Notes under the pieces: generated by a model
Told to the model about the DNA's origin: nothing
Databases searched by the model: none
Seen by the model: only the letters and a program-made list of their open reading frames with translations
Shown: positions 10,419 to 21,989 of the stretch, one piece after another
How the letters are laid out: each line of letters opens with the position of its first letter
Numbering within the stretch: position 1 is the first letter of the stretch
DNA from: Diphasiastrum complanatum
Lineage: Eukaryota; Streptophyta; Lycopodiopsida; Lycopodiales; Lycopodiaceae
Reading direction: 5' to 3'
Assembly: GCA_029204225.1 (NCBI GenBank)
Contig: MU832019.1
Location: 27,238 to 91,237 of the forward strand
Length of the DNA: 64,000 nt
Made by a program: the position numbers and the translations under genes

Positions 10419-12070
10419 TCTTCTTGCTTCTAAATCTATGGTGTTTGATCATTTCATTATTTTCAAAGCTTATGTAGAGAAGCAATTCTCATTCAAGATT
10501 AAAGCTCTTAGAAGTGATGCAGGTGGTGAATATATCTCCAATAAATTTCAAGATTTTTGTGAGCTTGAAGGCATTAAAAGAGAGTTTTCTTGTGCCTACT
10601 CTCCATCTCAAAATGGAGTGGCCGAGAGAAAGAATAGATCTCTATGTGAATGTGCAAAATCTACGAGAATTGAGGCATCTTTGCCCAAAGATTTTTGGGG
10701 AGAAGCCATTAATTGTGAAAATTATCTTTGCAATAGGCTCCCACATATAGCTCTTGGAGGAAAGTCACCATATGAAATCTTATTTTTTAAGAAGCCTAAG
10801 GTTGATCACCTTAGAGTTTTTGGATGCTTATGCTTTGTCCATATTCCCTTGGAAACAAGGAAGAAGGAAGATCCTAGTGCATGCAAAGGGATCATGGTTG
10901 GATATTCATCCACCAAGAAGGCCTATAGAGTCTTTATACTCTCTACTTCTCAAGTTATTGAAAGTAGAGATGTTGTCTTTCATGAAGATCAACACTCATC
11001 TTTTGAAGAGGCCGAGATCAAGAAATCTATGGATGCATCATCAATTATTGATTTTGAAGACAATCATAATGTGATGGTGTCGAGATTTGAAGAAGACTCT
11101 CCTCGGATTTTCTCACCAAGAAGATCCATGAGAGATAGATCTGAGCCTAAGAGGCTCTCATATGTTGACAAAGGCAAACAAGTGGATCTTGATTCCACTA
11201 ATTATGTTTTTTATGTCTCTCATGAAGAGCCAAAGAATGTACAAGAGGCACTCAATACCAATGAGTGGTATGATGCCATGAAGCAAGATTATGATGCATT
11301 GATCACCAACAATACTTGGGAGCTTGTGGATCCTCCATCCAACAAGCATGTGATTGGGTGCAAGTGGGTATTTCGGATCAAGTTCAATCATGATGGCACC
11401 ATCAACAAGCATAAAGCAAGATTATGTTCCAAAGGATTTGTTCAAATCCATGGTCTTGATTATGAGGAGACCTTTGCACCCATTGCAAAGATGGTGACAA
11501 TAAGAATTTTCAAGTGGAAGGTGTTCCAATTAGATGTATCCAATGCTTTTCTAAATGGTTATCTTGAGGAGGAGATCTATATGGAACAACCTCAAGGATT
11601 CATCAAGGATGAGTCCAAAGTGTGCTTGCTCTTCAAAAGTCTTTATGGACTCAAGCAAGCACCAAGATCATGGTATTCAAGACTTAATTCTTTTCTTATC
11701 TCACTAGGATTTACTCTTAGTGACTATGATCCTTCCATGTATCTAAAGTTTGTTGATAGCAATATTGTCATTCTTCTAATTTATATTGATGACATTATTC
11801 TTTGTGGAAGTTGTATCAAGCTAGTTGATGAAACCAGGCTAGCACTTGGATGTGAGTTTAAAATGCAAGATCTAGGAGAGATGCATTACATCCTAGGCCT
11901 AGAAATTAATTTTTATGAAAATCATGTCTTTATATGCCAATCTAGATATGCTCACTCTATGTTGAAAAAATTCCATATAGAAAATTCTAAGAGCATAGAT
12001 ACTCCGATGGAGCAAATTGTAAAAGATCCTAATAAAGGTGATGAAAGATCCTTTGAGGACATCACACTAT
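10419..12070 (+). pseudogene. E1 integrase remainder and reverse transcriptase
   Basis: E1 resumes after the E2 target duplication. The integrase part has LRSDAGGEYISNKF (second Asp) and SPSQNGVAERKNRS (Glu), then VFGCLCFVHIP. The RT part has KHKARLCSKGF, QLDVSNAFLNGYLEEEIYM and LYGLKQAPRSWY. Its catalytic box is YIDD, where most plant copia have YVDD. About 15 residues are missing between KMVTIRI and FKWKVFQLDV compared with relatives, a small deletion. The frame is lost near 12070. Confidence 0.9.
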
Positions 12071-12610
12071 GTATCTTCATCTTGTGATTATGGTCTACTC
12101 TATAAAAGTGAAGATCTATCCATTATTGGCTACTCGGATTCGGACTTTGCAAGTGACAAGATGGATCGAAAGTCTATTAGTGCATACACTATCTTTCTTG
12201 GAGGCAATCTAATATCTTGGCTTTCCAAAAAGCAAGATACTATATCTCTCTCTTCATGTGAGGCTGAGTACAAAGCACTCACTACAACTACCAAATAAGT
12301 GCTTTGGATCAAGAGGTTATTAATGGAGCTAAAGTGCATGAAGGAGGATGATCTACCAATGATCAAGTGTGATAACATCTCGGCCCAAGCTCTTGCCAAT
12401 AATCCCATATTTCATGCAAGAAGCAAGCACATAGAAGTGGCACACCATTTTGTGAGAGAAAGGCTTACTGGAGGAGAAATCTATTTGGAGCATGTCAACT
12501 CGTCCTCTTGTATTGCCGATCTACTCACCAAGCCTTTGAGCAAAAGTGCTTTCATCAAGCATAGATATAATCTTGGAGTTATATCAAGATCAATGCTCAA
12601 ATCTTCATAG
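12071..12610 (+). pseudogene. E1 RNase H
   Basis: In a new frame the sequence encodes copia RNase H: GYSDSDFASDKMDRKS (first Asp), ISLSSCEAEYKAL (Glu), KCDNISAQALANNP (Asp) and the terminal HARSKHIEVAHHFVRE. A TAA at 12296-12298 interrupts the frame in the middle. The segment linking RT to RNase H is missing, so a deletion accompanies the frameshift at about 12060. The stop at 12608 is followed by the 3' LTR. Confidence 0.88.
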
Positions 12611-12625
12611 ATAATTTTTTAGGAG

Positions 12626-13362
12626 TGTGAAGAATTGAAAAAGATTATCTATGTTAGATATAGGGGTCTTATGTTTTTTACATCAATCATCTAGGTGTAG
12701 GATGTTGATAGGAATAAATTTGGCATAGATGGCAAATTATGCATTTTCACTTGTAATGCCACTATTGAGCCAAAATAGAGTAAGAGGCTAAACACGTGCC
12801 AATTAGAGTGTAGACAAGTGTAAAGCTTTTGTTTGATGAATTCCAAGAGGTCCAATAGGATTTAGAGGTGGAACCTTGTGAGGTCCAGTAGAAAATTGAG
12901 GTGTGCTTGAATATAGTCCAATAGAATTAAGAGGTGCATGGATCAATGGTCCAATAGGATCAAGAGGTGACAAAGTGTGGTCCAATCATAGTTAAGCATA
13001 GTGGTAGCTCGTGGATCTACTAGTATCATTGTACTCCTCATTTTGGATCTAATTGATTTGGTGATTTCATGGATTTTGTGAGTTATTGGATTTCTAGCTT
13101 TCTCTCTCTACCCGAGAGCTCATGATATTTTTTCTCTCTCTACCCGAGGAGAGTAGCTTGTTTTTACTTAGATTATTTTTTGAATACTTCCCACACGTGT
13201 GAGTGAGAGTTGGAAGTGATTGAATGCATGTAGTAGTGTGTTTTTGCCATAGAATCAAAGATAGATTTTGAATCTCAATCTAGTCTTGATCTTGGTGCAT
13301 CTACACACCTTAGGAGATTACAAGTACATGTAGTGGACAATCCACATGTGTGAAATTCAACA
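12626..13362 (+). repeat. 3' LTR of E1 (737 bp)
   Basis: This is the same length and sequence as 1729-2465 apart from scattered, mostly transition-type differences. In this copy the palindromes are CACACGTGTG at 13192-13201 and CACATGTGTG at 13343-13352, each a C/T change from the other LTR. Element H resumes at 13363. Confidence 0.95.
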
Positions 13363-14640
13363 GTGCCTAACCACAGTACACGAGTTTTGTCAACTTCATG
13401 CTTAGAATCGTCTCCAAGTACAATGTATCTCGAAAAATTCATTTTCTTATAGTCCGATAAAATTTGTTTCGAGGAAACAAAATGTGAGGTGGCTCGCGAA
13501 TCAATTACTATATCTCGAATTTTTGAATTCGATGAACAACATAGAGCAGCAGAAAAATATGCTGCTGAGTTTCTTGTCGTCCTCTCTTCTGCTGCTCTGG
13601 AGCATTTTGCTTTGTCTTCGACAAAATTCAAATCTGAAGGTTCACTTCAATTTTGTTTCTTCTTCTTGGGATTTTGATAATAGTCTACTGCTGCATGATC
13701 TCGTTTATGACAATGAATACAATCAATCTTTGGATTCAACCAACATTTGTCTTTTGTATGACTTGATCTCTTGCATCTGTTGCAAATCTTCCTATCACCA
13801 GAATCTCTTGAGTGTTGTTTACCTGATTGTCGATCATTTGTCTTGAATTCATCTGAATGATCTCCATCCTTTTTTCAATTGCTATTAGCCTTCTGAGATG
13901 ACTCCCTCTTAGATTGAAACTTCTTCGAAGATTTATTCGTTTGAGTAAATAGAGCCTTTTTCAAATCACCATTGTCGTCATAGCATTTGCGAGCTTCTAC
14001 TTCATCTTTGACTCCATCTATCGCCTTTTGAAGCATCATAGACGAATCTTTCGCCAGTAAAGTTCGAGTTGTGTAGAATGACCTGGGTAGGGCTCGAAAA
14101 AAATAGTTGAGCGGTTTTTCCTTTGAGATTGCATTTTCCGTACCGGAATTCTGCAAAGAAATAAACAGATGTTATATTTTTTGCACGAAAGTGGTCAAAT
14201 CTTTGTCGTCCCATTGTAGGTAAGTCAACTGGTCTTTCAAGAACATGATTTGATTTCATGATCGAGTCTCATTCCTAGTTTGCAATTCTTGCCATAATTC
14301 TTTCGCGTTTGAAGTTCAAGAAAGATCTAGTAGTATGCTATCATTCACTGTTGAAGACGCAATAATTGCTATAACTTTGTCATTTTTCTCCCTCCATTCA
14401 TGAAATTCTTTGCCAGGAGTAGTTGGCTTCTCTTTTGTTGAATCTACCCATTGTCAAAGATTTTCACCCTTTAGTATGAGTGAAGTCTTTAACTTCCAGA
14501 CTAGATAATTCAAACCTTCTGTATCCAAGATCGTACTTATCTTAGACTGAATGCTGTTGATTGAAGAGATCTTCAAATCTTCTGAATTTCTTTAGCACTC
14601 AAACACACTCTTATCGAGTAACCTGGATAGTTGCTCAAAT
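13363..14640 (-). pseudogene. Element H gag and protease (frameshifted)
   Basis: This is the 5' coding part of H. Around 13875-14156 the minus strand encodes a Gag C-terminal region rich in K and S. Zinc-knuckle-like Cys/His groups follow near 13700-13850. Nearer 13560 comes a protease-like segment (IVIDSRATSHF, with DSR in place of the usual DSG) followed by LGDDSKHEV. Several frameshifts and stops separate these pieces. The coding ends at the E1 insertion point. The family assignment rests on domain order and on continuity with the integrase across the insertion. Confidence 0.65.
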
Positions 14641-14656
14641 ACGGCTGTTGTAGGTT

Positions 14657-14668
14657 GCTCTGATACCA
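14657..14668 (-). other. Primer-binding site of element H
   Basis: The plus strand reads gctctgatacca, i.e. TGGTATCAGAGC on the minus strand, complementary to the 3' end of plant initiator tRNA-Met. It lies one base inside the 5' LTR. Confidence 0.85.
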
Positions 14669-14669
14669 C

Positions 14670-15295
14670 TGTAGGAAAAACACTGGGAGTTTTCCTTCAA
14701 ATAATGCGATGAAAGTTCGAATAAATCAAATAGATATCAGCATCTTCAATCATGTCTGAATCTAGCCTGTATACTAATGGAGTAGGTTCTATTATGATTG
14801 AATTAAGCGTGCGGATTTAAACATACATATGAGTGTGATAGATAATTTTAGATAATCAGAAATGAGTATGAAACACAATGAAGTAAAAATTAGTCTATTG
14901 ATAACCTTGATCAATCAATCTTTTTCTCTTCTAATCCAATTCTGATTCTTCTATTTGTCTTCCTACCTTCTGTCTACCTACTTACAATGAGTAAGTGTAC
15001 ATGTATTTATATTGTCACACTCTCATGGCCTTCTTCCTCCTATAAACAGTTAATCTAACCGTTAAAACGGTAGATATACAATGACGTTTTGTTTCCAGGT
15101 CAATTTTCGATTCGTTTATCTTTCGAATTAGAATAAAGGTCGAATAAGTAAATGTCGAATGAATAAATATCGAATCATCATTGGTTGATTTGAATAAATA
15201 CATATCGATTCTTTCGAATTCGATTTCTCAACCTTTGTCAATTAAAGTGTAGACTTTGTAAGTAGAATTGAGACTGTCTGTCCAGGTGTTCTACA
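14670..15295 (-). repeat. 5' LTR of copia element H (626 bp)
   Basis: The LTR has TG...CA ends on the plus strand (tgtaggaaaa ... gttctaca). It lies one base from a primer site complementary to initiator tRNA-Met. The following bases atatc would be the target duplication, but the partner site is outside the window. The right half is AT-rich with TATA-like stretches near 15005. Its pair cannot be seen, so the outer boundary rests on the TG/CA ends only. Confidence 0.6.
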
Positions 15296-16040
15296 ATATC
15301 ACTTAATAAAGGTTTCGACGACAAGCCAACCGAAGTCCCAAATAAATCTCACAAGGTGTCATGGGATCGCCACCAGTTTTGGTGGCTGATATTGTTAGAG
15401 GGTTTGTGGATCCCAAGGCAACCCTAACCCTAGTTAATAAGTGAGAGGGATTTGGCACCATGCGTGTGTAAGTTAATAAAAGGCTTTTTGCGGGAATTAA
15501 ATGTCGCAATGCCCAATAGTCAAGTTAGTGAATAATAAGGGCTCCTCCCAAAATTCGAATCTCAAATAAATAAGGGAGGCAGAGTTTGGCCAATAGGAAT
15601 TGAGGCCAAAGCCCTAAAATCCACTATATATAGTGGTACTTTGTGATTCATTTCTCATGTTCATATTCATTTCAATACAAGCAAGTTGAGCCTCTTATGA
15701 ATTGGAGTTGAATGTCCTTGCTTCTCTACTATTCTTGATCTAACTCTCATGTTTATTTGGATTTTTTTATTTGTTGGATTTGTTGTTATACTTTTATGAG
15801 AGAGAGAAAGTAAGCTCTACCTATTGGACATGTAGTGCTAATTGCTAGTGTTAGTGGATCTAGTGGTAATCCTAGTGTTAATTATGGATCATTTGTACAT
15901 GTTAGAATCTGAACTATGCTATCACTCTCATGGGAACGAATCTCTGCGTGACAACTAGTTAGTCCTCTTCATCTTTTGATGCTTATAGAGCTTGGATCTA
16001 GGTTTGAAGGAGGATAGCGAATGCTCCGCTACAAACACAT
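15296..16040. other. Unassigned, LTR-like non-coding DNA
   Basis: I see no convincing gene. A palindromic TATA region cactatatatagtg near 15634, a nearby region rich in cat/ttc, and short AG-rich runs recall an LTR or promoter, but no partner repeat or primer site was found. Confidence 0.3.
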
Positions 16041-17840
16041 TCTACACACTAGAAATCAAGATATCTTGACAAATACACAAGAGATGGACATAGAATCAAA
16101 AGAGATGAATTATCCACATAAAATAAGATAGAAAGATCATTTCTCCATGCCGATAATACTATTTATAGCTACCAGAATGTCACTTGGCCAATTGCCCTAA
16201 ACTAGCCCTAAAATGGTAACTTCTAGGAACTTCATAAAAAACCTAGATTTTTGTGACTAGATGCAATGTACCTATATTAGCCAATTAGAATGGGTCCAAA
16301 GGCGACCTGATCCACAAATGTACTTGCCAAGAATAGTACAAACACTATTTAGGCCTTTATTGACAAAAATAAATTATCTCTTAGTTGAAATTTCATGTTG
16401 GCCTCAAAATTGCCAAGATATATCAACTAAACTAGTTGACATTTTTCACACACCACCCTTGCTTATCAACATCATGTGTTGCTCTTTTGGTCTTGTGATC
16501 CCTGTAATAGGAAAACAAAGCAACACTCTACATGCTTCGCTTTCTAACACAATAATCCATTTTTTTCTCTAAAACTCATATCAACAAAATCCTTAAGGAA
16601 ATGCTTCCTTTCAGAAAAGTAATCCATTTCGCTTTCTCGAAACTTGTCAGGCGGAAACTTTCTATAGATTTTCTTCTTTCTAGGATAATATTCCATTTCC
16701 CTTCTTCAGAACTTTGCCAGAGGGAGTTCCTCACGCAAATGCTTATACCTGGGGTAAAAACTCCGCTTCTTCTGGTGAAAATAATGCATCTATCGTTATG
16801 CACACATGCAGACAATCAATGAGATGCATGTTTGCCATGAATCATTTGCATATCACTTAGAGAAAAGGAAAAGCTAAATGTGCATGCAAGGCAATCTTTT
16901 TCCATTCAACAAATGTCTTTTGCTATTTTAGATGCATGCATGATTACTTTCATGAAATTTTGGGCCACCATCACAATATGTCTTTAACGTTGTCTTTCTT
17001 CCAAACTCCATTGACCAAGCCGACACAAAAAAAAATTTCTCTAGCAACTTTATTTGCAATATATTGTCTTTCTAATTGCAATGTAAAGATATACTTCTAA
17101 TTACATCCCCTAAACAATAGATTCTTTCCATTGAAAATGCATTACCATATTCTTCAAATCTTTCTCAATAACCTAAGAAACCATTCTTTCCATGACACCA
17201 AACATGAGGTCCCTACATCCCTCATGAAAAAATTGAGAAAATGCTATACTTCATCAATCCACATTGCTCATAACCTAACAACAAGGCATACCTATAGGGC
17301 TCAAGTTCTAACTTACATGCACGAACTATTGACCAGACTGATTATGGCTACATTGTTGCATAGTGACATGGGCCACAAGGTGATTAAGATCGTGCTTGTC
17401 ACTTTGACCAAGAATGTGACTGGAACAAACTTTGCCTCTAAATGGCTTTAACCACCAAATGTTATTTACAATAGAATCTTTGACTTATTTAATGGGCTAC
17501 TCCCGTAATTGAATACATATTGTCTTGATTTTCTACACAAAAATTTGGTTTTCATATTGATTTAGAAAAGGAATAATTCATTTAGGTCTAGGACATTGAC
17601 TAGGTTGAATACCCTCCAATTCATCATACACAACTTCCATGTCCGCAACCAAAAGCACAATTGTTGGGGTTCAAATTCAAATTTGTCGTTTCAAGCTTTG
17701 TTTGTTAATACTTTGTCCAAAGTTGATCCTAAGTGTGTAGATCCCACTCTATTAGTATGTTGACATAATTAAAAAATACTTTCAAATTGGTGTGCCTTGT
17801 ATTATTAGGGCATTCCCACACGTGTGAATTTTCACAATTA
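16041..17840. other. Unassigned; possible LTR edge near 16450
   Basis: There is no recognisable gene. At 16430-16452 the plus strand reads ctagttgacatttttcacaca followed by ccaccctt. On the minus strand this is a purine-rich run, then TGTGAAAAATGTCAAC, closely matching the start of the E2 LTR, so a related LTR probably ends here. Near 17817 the palindrome CACACGTGTG recurs, followed by gaattttcaca. Confidence 0.35.
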
Positions 17841-17849
17841 TTAGAAGTG

Positions 17850-18435
17850 GGAACATGGCAAGGGAGGAGCTCACTCAAATGGAGTTATGACACAAGAGGT
17901 TAGGCCATCCTAACTATCAAGCAATGGAGACCATGATATCCAAGGAGCTAGCACTCGAGCTTTCTAAATCCACTTCCAAGTGTGGGAAGCTTTGTGAAGC
18001 TTGTGGTCTTTCCAAGACACATAAGCAACCATTCAAGAGACCTTTGACTAGATCTACCTCTCCTCTTGATCTTATGCACTCGGATGTGCATTCATTTTCA
18101 CATGAATCAAATGGTGGTGCTTTGATGTATGTATCCTTCATAGATGATTGTACAAGATACACTTGGATCTATCTATTTCCAAAGAAAAGCTTAGTCTATG
18201 ATCCCTTTGTAAAGTTTAAATCTCTTGTTGAGAAGCAACTTAATGCTAGCATCAAAGTATTAAGATGTGATAATGGAGGAGAGTACATATCCAATAGCAT
18301 GCGAGATTTTTGTGAGGCTAATGGCATAAAGAGAGAATTCACATGTATTTACACCCCCAACAAAATGGGGTGCCCGAGAGAAAAAATAGATCTTTGTGTG
18401 AATGTGCTAAAGCTTTGAGATTAGATTTGATGAGC
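17850..18435 (+). pseudogene. Copia pre-integrase/integrase fragment
   Basis: The plus strand encodes RLGHPNYQAMETM, CEACGLSKTHKQPFKR, LMHSDVHSFSHESNGGALMY, LRCDNGGEYISN and, after a frameshift near 18360, QNGVPERKNRSLCECAKAL. It closely resembles the integrase of element 4 on the other strand (26599-27654). It is truncated at both ends with no LTR attached. Confidence 0.85.
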
Positions 18436-19391
18436 GATCTTGATTTTGAGACAAAATCTTATTATTTTCACCATTTGTGTTGTGATTTCTTGAGTTGCAT
18501 GCTATCAGTAGGCAATGTACTGTAATCTCTGCTCATTGTTTGTACGCTGACAATATTCCACAAGTGCGAGGCTGCTCTTGAGCCATATTGATCATTTATC
18601 AAGTTGTTTTTGCTAATTAGATGCAATTTTTGATCTAGATCTAGATCTAGTCATTAGAATTGTGATTGAACAATTTAATTGGCACCCAAACCTCTTGTGG
18701 ATTGATTGTAGATCCAATTAAGGTCCAAATTTTTTAGATGTCATATAAGGATTGTTGGACAAAGCAATGGAGAAGCATCCTAATATTCCACAACACTGGG
18801 AGCTATTATCATTAATAGTATGAAGTTGGAGGCCATGACGACATCCAAATTTGTTGAAGTCAATGAAAATTCCTCCCAAAGTAATGGAAAGTGCACAATC
18901 AGACTTGGCATTAGTGGGTGGCATAGACAATGAAGACATAGTTGATGAATTAAAGTATTACAATTGCTTTATAACCTTTTTCCCAAAAAGGGTATTGAAA
19001 TGAAATATTAGAATGTAACATGGGTTTCCATCTTTGGTCAAATTCATTGACATAGTCTTTTTCTTTGATACTTGTGAACTTGAAGAAGTTACTTTCGCTT
19101 TCCAAAATTTATATGGAATCTATGATTTGATTGATAAATATCAACATTGCAATGTATTTCCAACAACGTATTCGATTCATGTAGCGTGGATTCACAAAAA
19201 ATGCAATAGATAAATTAAATTTGAAATTTCGGTTAGTTATTCTTTTGGAAAAAATAATAATTATTTATTGTATTACTATATATTGTATTAATATCTATTG
19301 CATTAATAAATATTATATTAATATTTATTATACCATTATATATTATATTAATATTTGTTGTATTGTTAATATTTATAATATTTGAAAATAG
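18436..19391. other. AT-rich DNA without recognisable gene
   Basis: Nothing coding could be supported. 19255-19385 is almost pure A+T with imperfect copies of tatattaatatttattgtatt. Confidence 0.5.
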
Positions 19392-19950
19392 AAGATAATG
19401 GTCATCAAGAAAGAGGAGACAAACAAGCTAGAGAAGAAGAAGATTCCGAATAGTTTGAAGCAACTATGGTTTAAACCTATAGTCAATCCAACGAATGACT
19501 AATAAGTTAAATATCATGAACTAAGAATTACAAATGAGAGATTCAAATGTCCATTGAGAAAGCATGATGAACTAACATGCATAACCTTGACATACGAAGC
19601 TCGTACTCTCTTTTAAGTTACCACTCAATCAAGTCCTTCTCTCAAAAGATTGCACGAGTCTCAAAATAAAAATCAAAAGGAAAAGATAAATGATCATTGA
19701 AAAATGGTAGGCAAAGGAGAGAAGAAGAATATCCTAAAGCAACTATGGTTAAAACTTATAATCAATTAAATAAATGAATAATAACATCAAAAACACTATC
19801 AAAGAGACATAAACTAAGATCTAGAAATAGGGAGAAATTTAATTGTCTATTAACAAAGCATGATGATCTAAGATACATAACATTGAAGGACGAAGTTCAT
19901 ACTCTCTTATCACTCAACCAAGTCTCAAAATACTACACAAGTCTCAAAAT
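19392..19950 (+). repeat. Diverged tandem duplication, two units of ~280-296 bp
   Basis: Shared anchors in the same order show two direct copies: aactatgg at 19462 and 19741, agcatgatga at 19561 and 19857, tactctc at 19604 and 19900, ending with gtctcaaaat in both. Small indels change the period from 279 to 296. No coding role was seen. Confidence 0.65.
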
Positions 19951-20099
19951 TACTAAACATGTCTTATGTATTTCAAAAGACAATAACTCGACAAGTACCT
20001 GCAATACAATCATGGTCCAAATTAACGTAAACATAGTGATTTTGAAAGTTTATATATATACATTATCACATCCTAATATGTCAACAAAATTTTATGCAT

Positions 20100-20707
20100 T
20101 GTAAAAATGCCAAAAATTTTATTTTATAAAAGTTCCAAATTCATTAATAGAAATGCAATCCATTTTGTCAAAAATCTGTTGAAGCTTTGAAATAGTTTTA
20201 GAATATGCATATGGTCCATGTAATATTTGTCTAATAGGTGGTCTAAATCTACAAATGCCAATTCTAGCTTCATCATCATAATTATTCAAAGTGTCTTGTA
20301 TTTTTCTACTCAAAGATTGAATAGCATAATCACATAATTATTTGGACAATCACATAAAACATCTTTTTCAATTTCCAATGTAGAATAGGAATCAACAATC
20401 GAACATGCAGCTGACTATATTTGCTAAAAGCCATCGCCAACACATTCAAGGTTCACTTTGATGCATGAACCAACATCCACAATTTTTTCAGTTTTTGTGT
20501 TCATGTGAAAGCCTTGTAACTAAGATTGTGATCAAGTTTTTTTCCATGAGAGAACGACTTTTTTACAAGCCCAAACAATCTTCGACACAAATTTGAAGGT
20601 TATAAAAAACTGAAGTCTCCAATTCAATTTCATCCATACTTGAATGTTGGCAGGTATCCAATGATGTTGTCAAATAACACAATCATACAAATCTGAAATC
20701 AAAATTT
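20100..20707 (-). other. Degenerate coding-like stretch, unidentified
   Basis: The minus strand gives a fairly coherent but interrupted reading, including KIQDTLNNYDDEARIGICRF and then PIRQILHGPYAYSKTISKLQ before a stop near 20119, preceded by CSIVDSYSTLEIEKDVLCDC in a shifted frame. I do not recognise the family. It could be a gene relic or chance. Confidence 0.3.
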
Positions 20708-20956
20708 CTAATATAATTTTTTTTTCCAAAGAAAAAAGATAAAGGCAAAACTTGTCTTTAGTGCATCCCAAGCTTCTTTGGCTGTAGTGCAAGATCCTAT
20801 CTCTCTCAGAATTTCATTAGATACATTCATCTTAATGAAATGTAGAGCCATTCTAGCTCTTTTCTTATACTTAAGAATTTCAGCCTGTGCTTGAGGCTCC
20901 TCCTCAACACCAAGCACAATATCCACAACATCCTGGAGTATCAAAATAGACTCCAT
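20708..20956 (-). pseudogene. Copia Gag N-terminal fragment
   Basis: MESILILQDVVDIVLGVEEE, ARMALHFIKMNVSNEILREI and TTAKEAWDALKT match the first 90 residues of the E1 Gag closely. The fragment then breaks into A/T-rich sequence. Its primer site and LTR lie to the right (21253-21989). Confidence 0.85.
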
Positions 20957-21252
20957 TATTTGGTTTCAATTTTATGAAAACTACAGATCATAAGCTTTTC
21001 ATCAAGCTATAACACTGCTATCTTTGGATCTATAAGCAAGGAGAACAAAGAGACTGAAAATCTCTTATTTTCACACGTGCGGGATTTCAGAATTCCATAC
21101 TACCACATTTCAGGTCTGAAAATTCAGTTCCAATCCGATTTGATCCAAATACACTTCAGAGAAAGGTGAGAAAAAGTGCAAAACTGTTTTTTTGCTTGAT
21201 TTAGCTCTCAATTTATTGTACAATCAGAGATGTTAGCATGCAAAGCTTAATT
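20957..21252 (-). other. Leader of the truncated copia element
   Basis: This non-coding DNA lies between the primer site and the Gag fragment. Near 21070 it contains cacacgtgcggg, a broken version of the palindrome found in the LTRs. Confidence 0.4.
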
Positions 21253-21266
21253 TGGCTCTGATACCA
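21253..21266 (-). other. Primer-binding site of truncated copia
   Basis: tggctctgatacca on the plus strand is the initiator-tRNA-Met-complementary site on the minus strand. It abuts an LTR beginning tgacaaaatttcc. Confidence 0.9.
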
Positions 21267-21989
21267 TGACAAAATTTCCAAAATTCACACGTGTGGAGAA
21301 TGTCCACAAGTATGATGGATCTAATTAAGCTTTGTGATTAGCACAGTAACCTGATTCTAGATTGATTAGCAAGATCTAGTTTAGAAGAAATGGCTTAACC
21401 ACAATCCAGCATGCTAAGCAACTGAATATGATAGCAATGAATCAATAATGAGAAAAAGTACAAGATATCAGTGTATACGCATTAGCTTCAACACGAGTTA
21501 GAGAGAGAAAGATAGAGAGATAACAAGCAAAATAGTTTAGATCCAAAATGGCATGATGTAGCTACAAAACTTTGGTTCTTCATCATTGAGAGCTACATAT
21601 ATTTATGGAGTTTGAGGTAGCTCGAGGTAGAACCACATCCATTCATTCCAAAGTGACATCTAGAGTCTATGTGACATTTGTCACTTGCCATGCATGAAAT
21701 TCTACCAACTTTTTACAAGTGTGCTAGTTCTAACTAACAAAGTACAAATCATCATGCATGTGTCCATTACACTTTATGCATGCCTTGCATGTCACTATGG
21801 ATCACTTACAATCAATGCATGTGAATTGCCACGAGTTTCTACAAGCATGACTTTGCTAATTTCATGTCTACAAACTATATGCAAGTTGTATTCTTCAATC
21901 TAGACATTACATAACCATGTAGCTCGAGTTCTATGTAGGCCAAACTTGGCATTTTCCATTTATGAGCTACATACTTGCATGGTACAACA
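21267..21989 (-). repeat. Probable 5' LTR of truncated copia (~723 bp)
   Basis: The left edge is fixed by the primer site; the right edge is inferred from a TG/CA end (ggtacaaca at 21981-21989) and because an unrelated coding sequence stops there. CACACGTGTG is at 21286-21295, near the 3' end of the LTR in the sense direction as in E1. There is no second copy to confirm the length. Confidence 0.45.

Larger units (their letters stand above)
1729..13362 (+). mobile_element. Ty1/copia retrotransposon E1, complete but inactive, carrying E2
   Basis: Two 737-bp LTRs (1729-2465 and 12626-13362) flank a primer site (2466), gag-protease (3223-4350), integrase, RT and RNase H, all on the plus strand. 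The five bases before and after are GTGTC and GTGCC, a probable target duplication with one mismatch. The LTRs differ at roughly 18 positions by eye (about 2-3 percent), so insertion is fairly old. E1 disrupts element H and is itself disrupted at 4862/4863 by E2. Without E2 it is about 6.1 kb, normal for copia. Inactivating lesions are a frameshift near 4340, a deletion near 12070 and a stop at 12296. Confidence 0.93.
1..15295 (-). mobile_element. Outer Ty1/copia retrotransposon H, split by nested insertion
   Basis: This is a copia element read on the minus strand: 5' LTR at 14670-15295, primer site at 14657-14668, then gag/protease (13363-14640), integrase (246-1728) and reverse transcriptase (1-245) running off the left edge. 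The body is interrupted at 1729-13362 by element E1. Reading across the insertion, the protease-side frame ends at 13363 and resumes at 1728, and the flanks GTGTC/GTGCC look like a target-site duplication with one substitution. The domain order protease-integrase-RT is diagnostic of copia. The frames carry stops and shifts, so the copy is inactive. The 3' LTR lies outside the window. Confidence 0.85.

Noticed and set aside
1-15295. Integrated pararetrovirus
   Set aside because: No movement protein, coat or caulimovirid RT order; LTRs, tRNA-Met primer sites and protease-integrase-RT-RNase H order identify copia elements.
16576-17451. Open frames of 79-106 codons
   Set aside because: No motif, no homology to other parts of the window, and composition like the surrounding non-coding DNA.
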